Shown here one piece after another: positions 1-12,141 of a DNA stretch of 64,000 nucleotides. The stretch covers positions 24,787,847-24,851,846 of the forward strand of contig NC_134851.1 of the NCBI RefSeq assembly GCF_965363235.1. The letters run 5' to 3'. The translations under genes and the position numbers were made by a program. Positions within the stretch are counted from its first letter, which is position 1; each line of letters starts with the position of its first letter. The notes under the pieces were generated by a model, which had not been told where the DNA came from, ran no database searches, and saw only the letters and a program-made list of their open reading frames with translations. The stretch comes from Mytilus galloprovincialis. Lineage: Eukaryota; Mollusca; Bivalvia; Mytilida; Mytilidae.

Positions 1-1
1 A

Positions 2-295
2 GGATTCGCGGAACAATGTTATGGGATTCCTAATGTCATGTATTTCCAGCCTATCATTTACGGAAAATTGGACCAATCGTTTGCACTGCCCTGAGGTGAC
101 ACTGTATTAGATGATATTGCAGATCAATACACTGAACAAACGCTTCACCGTGGAGTTTCGCATGAGTTTAGGCAATTGGTATCCTTGGTTACAGGACTGA
201 CCATTGAAGACTTTGATGTAGTACAAACGCCTGATGAGGCTAAAACCTTATATCGTCATCTCATATCTTTGATGTTGCACACCATTTTTGCTTAG
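2..295 (+). pseudogene. Unidentified coding remnant at the left edge
   Basis: Reading from base 2, the frame stays open to a TAG at 293-295 except for one TGA at 92-94. The encoded text has coding-like composition (YGIPNVMYFQPIIYGKLDQS before the stop; EFRQLVSLVTGLTIEDFDVV after it). It has no start codon inside the window, so it is the 3' end of something beginning upstream. I do not recognise the family. It could be the last exon of a host gene, a decayed transposon ORF, or a gene with an unusual TGA. Confidence 0.35.
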
Positions 296-1014
296 CTTCT
301 ATTAAAATATACTTAAATTTGACCAATTATTGATCATTATTGATTTCCCCAGTGTCTATCAGCAGTTCATGTTGATCAGTTGTGTTAACGTTGCATGCCA
401 TTTCCCGCAACATTAATATCTCATGCAGTCGATGTATTTTCAAAATGTTACATCGTAAGGGTTGTCGAGTTCAAGTTACGTTTTATACATGTTTTATTTT
501 TAATAGTACATTGACCATTTGCATTATATCTTCAATTTATTTGTGTAATCTTTTGGCAAACGTTTTTTTTACTGAACACTATTTAAAAAAAAACAATGGT
601 TGTTATTAACTTACGGGAAAACGAATTTTTATTTTCAAGATTCGTCTCTTTGCCTTGCATGGATATGATGTTTTAAAACAAATGGTTGCACACACAGCCG
701 TACGCGTAATCATTGTTTACATTTATTCAGTCTGAAAATCAGGATCTTGTTTATCATTCAAGGGTTTGGACTACTTTATAAATCTGTTTGTAGTTCTTTG
801 CATGTGAAATTCATCTTCGTCACAAAACGATTCCAGTTCTTGTCTAATATATATGTTCTTTTATTAAATGATATGAGCAAATAAGCCATAATACGGATAA
901 ATCAGCATGTGCAATACTGAAAACGTTTCACTGTCAATATAAATCAAGATTTATTATTAACCAACTGAGTACATTATTGCCAAAAGTTATTGTTTATTAT
1001 AAACCCTAACTGGG
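296..1014. other. Intergenic, no feature recognised
   Basis: AT-rich sequence with no coding pattern, RNA gene or clear repeat that I can support. Confidence 0.5.
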
Positions 1015-1690
1015 CTTAATACTGTAACAGACAAACTGGGCATTAATATAGGGCCATTACAGAAAAACAGGTGCCATTACAGAAAAATAGGGCCATTACA
1101 GAAAAACAGTGTTTATATCAAATATAATAAATTTAACATGGCCGCCGATTTTCAAATATAGGGATCATGCACTGCTCATCCTGTTTTTCAACACATAACT
1201 TCTGTTAACTTAATATCTTGGATATTTGGTATATTAAAAGCTTTATGATGTGAAGTACAAATTATTTTTTTCAAACTAACCTGTCATTAAAAGAGTAGAG
1301 AGTACATCAAGTAGCAACACATAGTTACACTTTTGTTCAGTTGGTTAATAAATGTATTAAGAAATCGGAGTTTTTATAATGGCCAAGTTATGTGTCCTCG
1401 GTCAGTAATAATGGCCTCGAATGTCTGTAATGGCCCTCGGCGTTGCCTCTGGCCATTACAGACTTCTTCTACCATACACCTTATCGCTAATCCCGGCTGA
1501 CCCGGCCGCTTGAACTTTTGACGCATGTACAACAATCACTTTTCCATTGTGGCGTCAGATATTTTGTGCTATTACGTCAAATTTTTACGGGAACCTGTGT
1601 GATATCTAGTAATGAAGGACAAATAACGATAAGGTGTATTATTACAGACCTTGGACATATAACAGGGCCATTATAAAAACACCCATTCAA
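1015..1690. repeat. Cluster of GGCCATTACAG repeats in both orientations
   Basis: Three near-tandem copies of an approximately 18-bp unit (GGGCCATTACAGAAAAACA type) lie at about 1051-1110. The same word recurs at 1451 and 1665, and its reverse complement CTGTAATGGCC at about 1426. A second inverted pair, ACACCTTATCG near 1485 and CGATAAGGTGT near 1629, brackets the region after the hairpin. It looks like a foldback or MITE-like element, but terminal repeats and a target duplication could not be fixed. Confidence 0.45.
1423..1463. repeat. Perfect hairpin, 13-bp arms, with CGGCGTTGCC-type loop
   Basis: The arms GTCTGTAATGGCC (1423-1435) and GGCCATTACAGAC (1451-1463) are exact reverse complements around a 15-base loop. 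Read on the minus strand the loop is GAGGCAACGCCGAG, resembling the loops of the larger hairpins near 26009, 33887 and 44356. Confidence 0.75.
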
Positions 1691-2903
1691 TAATACAATA
1701 TTATTGACTTGGACTGGATTTTGACCAATTCTCTGACTGGCTACCGAAGATTTATGAAAAACAATAATTTTGGGTGGTGGTAAAGTCTTGTGGTCTTAAT
1801 AAGGCTGCTAGATGGTATTTTTTGTTGTTGTAAGATTAACATTTACCATTTGCTTTACCCAATTCTAAACGGTTGATTTCACAAATTGTCCCGTGTTGTC
1901 GTCTGTGGCGAACACAACGGAAAATTTGCATTGAATTCCGTCCAGTGAAGTTGAATAGACAATGCATGTGAAATAGTGCAGCCACGCATATTTTAAGCAT
2001 ATTTAAAACACGTGCGTTTCTTGTTTATGAAAAGAAAAAGAACTGTAGGCGGATTCCTGTTTTCATTTAAAATTATATACATTTGAGCATTAGGTACAGA
2101 TGGGGCAATATGCGTAATTGTTTCTCCATAGGCGGTAATGGTAACGTTTTCCTCTGTTGCTCAGCCCATATCGTAAACTTGAATATGTATGATGGCTTGT
2201 TTCGAAGGTGAGACATTTTTGCATATGTGGTTAAATTTTCGGGGTACGAAGTGTGATTCATTTTTCTGTAAATTAGTATACCCCGAAAATCTTTTCGTGA
2301 TGCGGCTCTTCATGGTAAAAAGTTCCTTTTTTTCACACAATTATTTCTTTGAAAATTTAATACTTTGAATACATATAATAACTCCATTTTTATTCTAAGG
2401 TTCTATACTTTGTTAAGCTCAGTTACTTGTTAAAAATTGAAACATGTCCGATATCACTACACAGAGATTTTTTGTTTACAACCTCAATCGGAGGCGCGTT
2501 AGGGATATTGTCCCAGATGCGGAAATAAAGTTTGCAATATCCTTAGATTCAGCAGGTCTTATTTTCTAAAATAAATTATTACCAGAACACTCGCGAAATC
2601 GCGGGCATTTTAAACTGTTGTAGGATGAACTTTTGTAAAAGATTTTATGTCCGGAGAATTTCAGAAAAGGCATCAAAAGCTCTCTCCCTTTTTTTGCAAA
2701 GTCCATTATTTTTTTCTTTTCTGTTAAACTCCATTATTTTTGCGTTTCTGGCCTCCTTCTTCCGTTAAGGAGTTGACCTCATATTTGAATGATTTACTAA
2801 CTCCGCTCGGTAAAACATTACAGGAGGCTTCTCCATTGATTAAAAGTGAATATTAACAAAATAATTAAAACTGTATACACTGTACAATTTGGAAAGCTGA
2901 TAT
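1691..2903. other. Intergenic, no feature recognised
   Basis: No convincing ORF, RNA gene or repeat boundary was seen. The short open frame near 2073-2261 has no coding character. Confidence 0.5.
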
Positions 2904-3930
2904 CTAGTTAGGCTGCATCTGGGTCCAGGGCACACTGGCTAATCTGGCCCTGAACTCCTCGAGTGTTGGTGCAGCTGCTACTGTGTCTGGCAGAAGGTTC
3001 CAGTCTCTTATAGAGCGTGGGAAGAAGGAGTTTTTGTATACTTCCTTAGCTCTTATCTGTCTTAGTCTGGCCACCCCTTGTTCTGTTGTCCCCAGATGTG
3101 TAGTAGATAGCGGGTTGTATCTCCACTAGTTGGTTCTGTATCTTGTAGCATAGTACGAGTCGCTGTTTAATTCGTCTATACTGTAGGGGATCCCACTGGA
3201 GTTGGTCTAATAGTCCAGTGACGCATCCTGGGGAAGCGTCTGTGTACTGGTTGTAGACAAATCGTGCTGCTTTACGCTGTACCCGGTCGAAGTCTTTGAT
3301 CAAGGTGGTTTGATGGGGGTCCCACACTCTGGCAGCGTACTCAATCGATGGTCTGATGAGTGCACAATAGGCTGTGTTTTTAACAGATGGTTTGCATCGG
3401 CCCAGGTTTCTGCGGAGAAAACCGAGGGTCCTGGTTGCTTTTCCTGTTATTAATGTGCTTATTCCACTGTAGGTCTTGACTAATGGTAACTCCAAGGTAC
3501 TTTCCGCTATCAACAACTTCTAGTTTGTGTCCGTGCAAGGTGTATGTTGTTTGCAGGGTGTTGCGCTTGTTAGATATCCTCATGACTGTGCACTTTTCTG
3601 GATGGAAACACATCTGCCACTTGTGTTCCCACTCTTCCAGAGCAGTGAGGTCTCTCTGTAGAGTTGCAGCATCATCAGGATTTCTAATTTTTCTGTACAC
3701 CAGGCTATCGTCCGCAAACAACCTTACATCTGATGATGTACAATCTGGCATGTCATTGATATATGTCAGGAATAGTAGAGGACCTAAGACTGTTCCTTGT
3801 GGAACTCCTGATATTACATCTAAAGGAGATGATGTATGTCCTTCTAGAACAACTGACTGGGCTCTACTGCTTAGAAAGTCCTTTATCCAGTTCAATGTTG
3901 ATCCTTTCACCCCGTAGTATGCCAGTTTCA
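2904..3930 (-). pseudogene. 5'-truncated LINE reverse transcriptase (CR1/L2/jockey type)
   Basis: This is the C-terminal part of a non-LTR retrotransposon polymerase. Reading on the minus strand it shows GVPQGTVLGPLLFLTYIND (RT block 4) and the catalytic LFADDSLVY, then the thumb region with KYLGVTISQDLQWNKHI, TLGFLRRNLG and IEYAARVWDPHQ, and the conserved tail SFFPRSIRDWNLLP ending in TAG at 2906-2904. Two frame breaks interrupt it, one near 3450 and one near 3075, so it is dead. Similarity begins near 3930 inside the fingers domain; the ATG at 3964 lies in unrelated sequence. Endonuclease and ORF1 are absent, as expected of a 5'-truncated LINE insertion. The clade is inferred from motif style only. 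Confidence 0.85.
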
Positions 3931-5155
3931 CAAGACCACAATTATTCTTCCCCTTTGCTACCATGCTTTTTTGGTAAAATTCTATATTTGCACCGCTTCA
4001 AACATGAAATAAATGTAACTGCTTATACACATATATGTTTGTTCCTCATCGAAATATTAGATAAGGAACAAGTATTGCAGTTCAACATAACGTTCTTTGT
4101 TACAACCGGGACAATCAGGGTCCAGGGATCTAAGTACATGACCTTTGTTTATTCTCACTTTCCTGTTCTGATACAAATCTTAGCCAAGCTGATTGATAAT
4201 GCTACACATGCTACAGTTGAGGGCACAGTTTGGCCTAGATCAAACTTTAAAAGATGTTTACGACAACACAGTTTCATTCATCTTGAAGCTTGATGATTCC
4301 CTAACATCCATCAAATCCACCATACACCAGGATGTGCATGAGCGTACAAATACACCTACCGCTACATGTAGTACGTCCAAAAAAAATTTTAGTGGACCAC
4401 TTTTCTCGTATTGTAAAAAACAATAACTGAGGCTATCATGCAAACAGCAATCCAACAATCTAATAATTATACCAAATTGATGACAGCAATCACCACTTCT
4501 TGTGAAACTCTAACTACCATAAACTATGGATACATTTGTGTGTGTGTGTGTATGTAGTATGCTAGCTACAACTCATTTATATATATATTATATATAATTA
4601 TATAAATATCTGTTTGTTTATGATGAAACATTGTTCTATCAGTTGTGAAAATATTTACAGTATTATTACTCTCATATCACAATCACCTGTAGCTTAAACC
4701 CTAAAATTTTGTAGTATAAAGATACTGAGTTAGGATAGCCAGTATCTCATATATTCAATTTCTTTTATTAATATCTGCAATCATTAAAACAAGTTGTTCA
4801 ATCATATACTATTCAAAAAATTATAAGATAGAATTAGAGACACTCTTTTATTCTATAAAATGAGTTTTGTGGTGATTTATCTTCCATTTAAATGGGCTTC
4901 TGGGAAGTGGGTGGTCTAAAAAAAAAAATGAAAAAAACAAAAAAAAAATAAGACCCTTTTTTTTTAAATATAGAAAATCTAGATCTAGTGTTCCTCGCTG
5001 AAACCCACTTGGGCATTAAATGATCAATTAGTTATATTTTCAAGAAATGTTATGTTGTTTTTAAAAAAGGAGTTGTTGAAATTGCTAGCAATTTACGACT
5101 TTCATTTGAATTTGGGAAAAATAGTTTTGTTCATAACCATGATAACGACGGAAGC
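3931..5155. other. Intergenic with simple repeats
   Basis: Holds a short (TG)n run near 4533-4551, an AT alternating tract near 4578-4612 and A-rich runs near 4918-4960. No gene seen. Confidence 0.5.
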
Positions 5156-5977
5156 ACAGTTTTGAAATATTGTTATGCACGTTTTGAAAATGTCTATAAT
5201 CATGGTTTTATTAAAACATCTGCTAATTTAGGTGTTAAAGCTGAACGTAAGAGACAACCAATAGAAAAATATATAAAAACACAAGCAATTCTTTATTGGG
5301 CTAGATTAAATACTGAAAACATAAACCCATTACTAAAAGAAAGCTATACAATAAGTAAACATCTTGATTCACAAGGAATTTATACTTGTAAATATAAAAA
5401 AAAGAAGATGTGGTATGATTGCCAATGAGACAACTGTCCACAAGAGACCAAAATGACACAGACATTAACAACTATAGGTCACCGTATGGCCTTCAACAAT
5501 GAGCACTGTTATCACAGATTCAACACAATAAATGAATAATGATAACTTAAGACTTGGATTAAGAATATTACAAGCAACTTTCATTCAGAATTACTGTAAA
5601 ATAAAATAACAAGTTTGAACGAAAATAACAAACTTTTTCTTTACAAAAATATTAATGTCAAACAAGACCAAGTATTTTATCTAGGATATCCAAATTTTGA
5701 ATCTAGACGTTAATTTACAAAAATTAGAATTAGAGACCATAATTTGATCATTGAGAAGGGCAGATATCTAAAAATACCTCGAGACAATAGAACATGTCCA
5801 ACTTGTAAAACCTTAGAAGATGAAAATCACTTTCTCCTCTACTGTCAAATTTATAATGTTTTACGTTTAAAACTTTTTAATGACATGGCAATATATAGTC
5901 CTATGTTTCCAAATCTGTCTGATACTGAAAAACTAGTAGTCCTACTTAATCCTTTTAATATAAACCAAGTGAAATAA
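5156..5977 (+). pseudogene. LINE polymerase C-terminal fragment with zinc-knuckle end, interrupted by a SINE-like tail
   Basis: Two collinear coding fragments survive. The first (about 5156-5395) reads YARFENVYNHGFIKTSANLG, EKYIKTQAILYWARL and NINPLLKESYTISKHLDSQG, the helical region after the RT domain of a mollusc LINE as I recall such proteins. The second (about 5600-5977) reads FYLGYPNFESR, a stop, then RDHNLIIEKGRYLKIPRDNR and CPTCKTLEDENHFLLYC, a CxxC...H...C knuckle of the zf-RVT kind. Between them sits an antisense repeat (5401-5515). Stops and the missing RT core make it a pseudogene. Confidence 0.7.
5401..5515 (-). repeat. SINE-like family A, 3' tail (antisense)
   Basis: Reads AGATGTGGTATGATTGCCAA then GTCACCGTATGGCCTTCAAC. 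It is the reverse complement of the 3' end of the fuller copy at 12751-13111. It interrupts the LINE fragment around it. Confidence 0.7.
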
Positions 5978-6109
5978 AACAGTCTTTAGAACTGAGGACA
6001 GGGGACTCTTAGTTAGTTTTACTTGTATATATATAGGTATGTGTGTGTTCAACTCAGGTATTTTATTGTTGCTGTTACTTTTGTGTATATCAAAAGTATA
6101 ATGTTACTT

Positions 6110-6602
6110 ATATGGGTCATTTGAAAAAAATGTAGAATTTTGAAAATGAAAAATTTATTAAAAGTTACTTATTCAAACAATCCTCTACATAAGCAAATCA
6201 AAACAAACAGTACTTTAAGAACAACATATTAAAAGATGCAATCTTAATGATGTCATACAAGAATATCTTGAAACATTTTTTGATCGGTGGTACAATATTT
6301 TGTCTATCCTGTTACCATTTTCAAAAGAAATTTTGGGTTATTAAGAAAAGGTTTAGATAAAATGTTAAGCTTGTTTTATGTAATCAATTAGACGGTTTTT
6401 AAGAGAATAAACACCTATTTATACATGTTATATTCATTCTGTAAAATAATAGATTATTTTCCAATTTTTCAGGTTGTACTGAAAAATGCCTCTAAAAATT
6501 GGTTTTCAAAGGTTGTAAAAATTACCACCAGTAATGCAAGTCTAAGATAGCAATTTATATTGTTCGGCATTTTTTCACCCTTTCAAATAAACCCAACATA
6601 AT
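6110..6602 (-). mobile_element. Partial copy of the ATATGGGTC MITE
   Basis: From the terminal word ATATGGGTCAT at 6110 to about 6602 this segment is the reverse complement of roughly 17620-18099, the right third of the element inserted in intron 3 of the serine protease gene. It keeps one terminal repeat and one TGTCTATCCTGTTACC motif (near 6300) and stops abruptly after CCCAACAT. Confidence 0.8.
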
Positions 6603-7236
6603 AGGATATGGCTTTCGTCTCCTGTCCTCTATTTCTTTGGGGAATTGTTGCTTAATGCCGTATCGTGTGTTCCGTAGCCTGTATGCATTATCTAAAACGT
6701 ACTGTAGGTCACAATGATATAGGAAACGTGCTATCGTCCAAACCTGTGAACGTTCTCGAAATCTATTTTATAGTCAATGCCTAGTTCATTGTAAAGAAAG
6801 CACCGGAGAAGTTCTTCGGTGTTTTCATCTCTGACATTATAAAGTCCGGTAAAACAAAATTGTTTTTCATGGAGCGGCACTGAAGGTCGAGCACTCTTTC
6901 CTTCATTTTTTCAAGCTCTGTTTGGCAGTTGCATTCTTGCTGCTGGTCACTCAATTCTGATAAATTTTTGAAAAATTTATTTATACAGACTTTTGCTTGT
7001 TCGGGTTAATTTGATTTTTTCTCGGTGACGATTTTGTTTCTGTCGCATCGAGCTTTAAAGGGGCACTAGCTGTCAAATTCATGGTCACCGATTTTACTCA
7101 AATTCTCATATTTGATTTAAAACAATGTAAAACATTTATCCAAACTATCAAAAGTCTAAAATAAACAGTTTACAGAGCATGGGGTAGATAATATATAGGT
7201 TCGTTTCGTGTGCATTTTAGTCCAGACGCCATCTAA

Positions 7237-7620
7237 GGGGGCGGAGCCAAATTATCTCCATGAAAATGAGATTTGCCAATGCTTATACAACTGCATACCA
7301 AGTATCATTGACCTACCACTTGTGGTTCCCCATAAACTGACCTAATCACAAACTAATACATGTTAAATAAGCAAAAGTTTCGAAGCCAATAGACCATTAC
7401 TGAGGGGACAAGGCCAAATAATCTCCATGGAAATGAGATGTGCCAATGCTGATACAACTGCATAACAAATATGATTGACCTACCACTTGTGGTTCACCAT
7501 AAACTAGACCTAATCACAAACTAATACATTGTTGACGTCGTCGCCGACGCCGGAAACAGCATACCTTTGTCTCGCTTTTTGACTCCGTCAAGGCGAGGCA
7601 ATAAAAACTATTAAAATAGC
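7237..7620. repeat. Two tandem ~167-bp units plus hairpin tail
   Basis: Units beginning near 7237 and 7404 share CTCCATG(G/A)AAATGAGAT, GCCAATGCT(G/T)ATACAACTG, TTGACCTACCACTTGTGGTT and CCTAATCACAAACTAATACA. They are followed by GTTGACGTCGTCGCCGACGC and a small inverted repeat (GTCTCGCTTTTTGACTCC / GTCAAGGCGAGGCAA). It looks like a mussel interspersed repeat with an internal duplication. Confidence 0.65.
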
Positions 7621-7968
7621 TATGCTACAGTTTATTTTAACTAATTAAAATGTAATTTCTATTGTAAAAATAAAGTCATTCCCAAAAATGAAAGTGAACA
7701 AAGAAACTATATCAATGCGCGGTACTATTCGATTTTAACTATTTACGGTTAACCTGATTTCTGTTTTCTGTCTGTGGTATGTTAATTTATAAATCAAAAT
7801 ACAGATTCAATTTTAAAAATTCCCGATAGAAAAATGCATACCTTTACAAGTATGAATATTTTATAATATGTATTTATAAATATGATTTGGATGAATTCGA
7901 TTCCTAACAGACATTGTTTAATGCCGAAAATGCGCACATTAATAACATTTTTTTTTGTTAAAAACTAA

Positions 7969-9830
7969 GGGTGTTGCTAAACGGCGGAAACGGAAAACGG
8001 AACGGAAACGGAAACGGAAAGAAAAAAAAATATATGGACGGAATTTAAGGGGGAAATGGAAACAACTACAAAAACCAGTAACGAAATCACACAACAATTA
8101 TTGCTGACAATAGGATAGAAGCTAGATATCAAAGTAAAAAGCAAACAGTTTTGGAAATACATAACATCGCTATTCATAGTGGTTTTCAATAGACAGCACT
8201 TGCATTTTATTCCTATGTTTTAATTTTAGCCATGCTGGCTATCTTGGCTGGCAGGCAGGGTTATCCAACATACTTTTCAAACTAGATACACCGATGCTAA
8301 TTTTTGCCAAGTTTAACCAAAACTGTCAGACGACTTTCTAAAAGACATGACTGTGTTCGGTAAAATTGGCCCAGTAGTTTCAGAGAAGATATTTACAAAA
8401 GTTCATAAAGACGAAAACAGACGACGGACGCCAAATGAAGAGAAAAGCTCGATAAGCATCTGAAACATGCATTCTCTGCAAGATTCTCTAACATATATAG
8501 TATGCTCCAACATAGTGCGTAACCGGCTTGATTATTAGAATATTATCAATGCTTTTCATAAATATTGCAGTTGCAACTATGACAATGTGTTGTCATCAAT
8601 GATTGCGCAAACACATCGGTAAGGATATTTACCGTCATGTTATATTTTGAAAAAGCCACATATATACTACTTAAATCGAAATTAAACAGTTACATGGAAC
8701 CAGATACATGCCAAGAAATCCTCGCTAAAAATTCCGGTCGACCCCCTACGGCAGTCATTAGTAGCTAAAGATTTGATTTCATTGAAGGAATTAATTTATG
8801 ACCTTCATGTAAGTGTCGCTTAGAACACAGCCATATACCAAATGGTCAATATTAATCATCCATGTAATTTGCTCTATGGGGTGTTTGCAGAATTTCAACG
8901 GAGGCAATTTCTTGGCATGAAAACACAATGCATGTTGGGTTTACTCATTCCTATGCTTCCGCAAGCAAAGAGTCGTGGTAAATTGGACAACATCAAACAG
9001 GTCAAACAGGCCGTTGATTCTGTGGTATATCAAGAAACTGTTATGGGTCAGGTATTGTTTAGTAAATGATATCTTGGATAATCGGGTGTTTGGCCAGTAG
9101 AAACATCCATACGATCTGTAAATGATGCGAAGTGTAAAATAAAAATAATTTCCGTCATAAAAATAACTATCGAGTTGTCTTGAAAGTCAATTTTACATAA
9201 ATATAAAGTGTATTCGAGTTTCTATTCTAGTTCCCGAGTTTCCTTATCGGTTGTTGTCCATACAGCATTGCCCCATTAGGTTTCTTTTACGTTTTCTTTC
9301 CATTATATCAAAGAATAATATCAACAATTCAGAACAATGCAACAAAATACACCACATCACTAATCTTGATTCAAGGCAAGTAAAAAAGAAACAAAGAAAA
9401 AACGATGAAAAACATTTACCAACAAATGTATTACTTAACAACCTTTCTATCGAATCGAGGTCAAAGTCTATCTTTTAGTCCGTATGTAAAGTTCTTTTTG
9501 TGTCGTTGGGTTACTATCTTATTGACATTTATCCAACATTATTATGTAAAGAGAAAAATCGAGTAGACTATTCTAAATCGCATGAAAGACGTACGCATGA
9601 CCTTATCAAATATTTCAAAAACACACAGTCTCATCATCCCCTACTGATTTAAATAATTTATGCTTTAAAATCCTTTATTCTAAATTTATTCTTCTTCTTT
9701 ATTTTCTTGTTAACATGACTGTGTTACTAAGTATACTATATAACACATTCCTATATAGATAAAGTTACCAAAAAGAAAAGATGTAAATTCTTTCCGCTCC
9801 GTTTTCCGTTTCCGTTGTGGAGCAACACCC
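7969..9830. mobile_element. Nonautonomous Mutator-like DNA transposon, 9-bp target duplication
   Basis: The left end GGGTGTTGCT...ACGGAAAACGGAACGG (7969) and the right end, read in reverse complement from 9830, GGGTGTTGCTCCACAACGG then AAACGGAAAACGGAGCGG, form imperfect terminal inverted repeats of about 36 bp. The 9-bp direct repeat AAAAACTAA flanks it exactly (7960-7968 and 9831-9839). A 9-bp duplication with GGG termini fits Mutator/MULE elements. No transposase frame is visible in the 1862 bp, so it would need help in trans. An open frame at 8842-9069 may be captured host sequence. Confidence 0.8.
8842..9069 (+). pseudogene. Possible captured coding fragment inside the MULE-like element
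   Basis: A 75-codon frame whose middle (FAEFQRRQFLGMKTQCMLGL, LLIPMLPQAKSRGKLDN) has protein-like composition. A splice-acceptor-like TGGGGTGTTTGCAG precedes AATTTCAACGG at 8892. I cannot name a family, and it may be chance. MULEs often carry host gene pieces, which is why it is listed. Confidence 0.25.
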
Positions 9831-9839
9831 AAAAACTAA

Positions 9840-10289
9840 CATGAGTAACATATGTCAATTTTGTCATTATAATACTAATCACAAAACAAATATGATTCGA
9901 TTTTGAAAAACTGCTTTGCAAGTACTATAAATAACGTCTAACATATGATAGTGTGATCACACGTGTTGTATTGATATAATTAGGTCTTTCAACCTTTTCG
10001 ATTCAAAGACCTATTGGTTTTGTTCTGATTATTATTTTTTTTCTTCCGCCAATTTTTTGTTCCTTCGCTGTTTTTTGTTTCGCAAGATGTGGCTTAGACA
10101 TATGGTATATGATATCGAACAACTAATACGCTTTTGAAACTGACATCGCGTAACAAAAATCTTTTCCATGTAAAAGATATCTCTCGGAACACTGTTTTTC
10201 TTGTTATCGCTTAATCTTTGCAACCGTATAAGAAACCGACAAATTTATTTTACCAAATTGTTCGTTATATCCTCAGGATGTGTTGATTA
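9840..10289. other. Intergenic, no feature recognised
   Basis: AT-rich with no supported gene or repeat boundary. Confidence 0.45.
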
Positions 10290-10570
10290 ATTTTGACCGA
10301 AGCTATCCGGAGACTCCATATGAGAGTTATTTCCCTTTTTATATTTGATATAAGTGATATGCATTTTTAACTGGAAAACCATAAGTGATAGAGGTCTAGG
10401 GTCTTTTGATTTGAGGTCCTTGGTCCAAAAAAATGAAAATGAGGTCAAGGTCAAAGGTCAAGGTCATGATTAAAATTTTTGATTTTGGCTTGTTATCTCT
10501 TATTTTCAGAAATCATATAAGATATCGACAGTGGATGCGTGGGAAAGTTTCGCTGTATATATACACCATT
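10290..10570. repeat. Interspersed repeat carrying an AGGTCA array
   Basis: The stretch from TTGACCGAAGC to GCGTGGGAAAGTTTC resembles a dispersed mollusc repeat I have seen with 'aggtcaaggtcaaaggtcaaggtc' cores. Only one copy is present here, so its limits are approximate. Confidence 0.4.
10442..10466 (+). promoter_or_regulatory. Four AGGTCA half-sites in direct repeat
   Basis: AGGTCA occurs at 10442-10447, 10448-10453, 10455-10460 and 10461-10466, i.e. spacings 0, 1 and 0. AGGTCA is the nuclear-receptor half-site and DR1 is a known receptor arrangement. Whether anything binds here is unknown; the motif sits inside a probable transposable element, about 3.5 kb upstream of the serine protease gene. 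Confidence 0.4.
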
Positions 10571-12141
10571 TCAGTTAACTAGCTTTAGTTATGCCATATT
10601 AGAAATAAAGTTTTTAAATTTATACATTTTAGATGAATATAAAAAATAAAATGACTTAGCTAAGTTGGATTTATCTATCATAAGTTAGTAAATGAACTTA
10701 ATTAAAACAATTTAAAACAGTATAATTGATGAAAACTCCTTAATTAAGTTTCCTTAACATTAAAGTGTTTTATTTAATGCAACTTAATAAATTCTAAAAA
10801 ATAAAGATATTTAACTTAACATCCTTAAAATTAGTAAGACTTAATATCGCCATAAATAAAGGAGATAAATCTCTTATAAGTGAGTAAATTATCTAAATTA
10901 AAACAATTTAATATTTTATTATTAAAACTGCAAAATTATTATAATGCATTATAGGGCATGGTATTGTATTAATTAAGTTTTCTTAAGCATTGTTAACTAA
11001 CTAATATAAGGCCCCTATACGCTTCCGTACATATAAGTCTATCTATTTTTATTTAAACTAATAGTACCTGTTTATAAAAATTAATGCAAATATTGTAACA
11101 CTTACTTGATAACGCTGAGGCAAATATGGTAGTTGAAAGTATTAGTTTTAAAAGCATCAACATATTTCTCCCTTTCTTCCTGTTAGATTACTTCCTCTTA
11201 TTATCTATAAAAGTTGGAAAATTTGCAGATTAGGTGTATTGATTTTAAAGTTTTGTCGATAAAGATATATTATCTATGTTTTCTTTACCTTAGTGATAAA
11301 GTGTGGATAAGCAAATTACATCTCACAAGGACGGTTGACAATAGCGTAAACGCAGTTAAAGAATTAGGAATTTTCAAAATTATTTTTTTCGAAATCATTC
11401 AAAATAAAAAATCATGAATGTTTGAAGTACTTTGTATAACTTAACTGAACTTAAGTATACCATTAGGCTAAGATCCGTTAATTATATAGTTAGTACAAGG
11501 TACTTTAAACTTAACAACTCGACTTGTCTGACATGAAAATTATTTTCCTTTTCTTGTGAGCCACCGAGTCAAGTGAACTATTCTATTATGAATGTCTTAT
11601 GTCTATTAAATTGATGCTTTAGTAAGATTTGACTTTCTTGTTAAATTTCCGATTACAAACTTTGTGATTCGTACGAATAAGGCAAAACAGTTTCGCATCC
11701 TATTAAAATGGTCGTTGATTGTTTTTCTTAATGAGACTGGTGGCCATATTAGTACTTGTAACGAGGAAGAAAACAACTGCTTTTAATGGAACAGCAATTG
11801 CTTACCCTTCCACAGCACGTGATACCACATTATTTAAGTAACTCTGAGTAGGTTTTCAGCGAACGGTCAAATGAGAAAATCAAAGATACATATGAATAGA
11901 CTTAACACTATAAGCGAATTAGAATGATTCAATTTCACCAATTTTATACTTTCCATGACAAGGATCAATTGTCTAAAAAATGGGAACAGAATTTTGAACT
12001 TAGATTTTTTTTTTAAAGTGTTGAATAGAATTTGTTGTGGTATGATCTTTCTTCACAGAAAACATCTATTTGAACGTAAATTAAGCATTTTGATTAATAA
12101 TGATATGTGCTAACTGATTTTTGTAGTTCGTTTCTTATGTT
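10571..12141. other. AT-rich intergenic sequence
   Basis: Very AT-rich, with loosely repeated words such as AATTAAAACAATTTAA near 10700 and 10897 and many TTAA steps. No gene seen. Confidence 0.5.

Noticed and set aside
3483..4293. Plus-strand open frames of 144 and 176 codons over the LINE fragment
   Set aside because: They are shadows of the minus-strand RT (GVPQG and FADD motifs); their translations show no domain.
4533..4612. TG and AT tracts as regulatory DNA
   Set aside because: Simple-sequence tracts with no supporting context.
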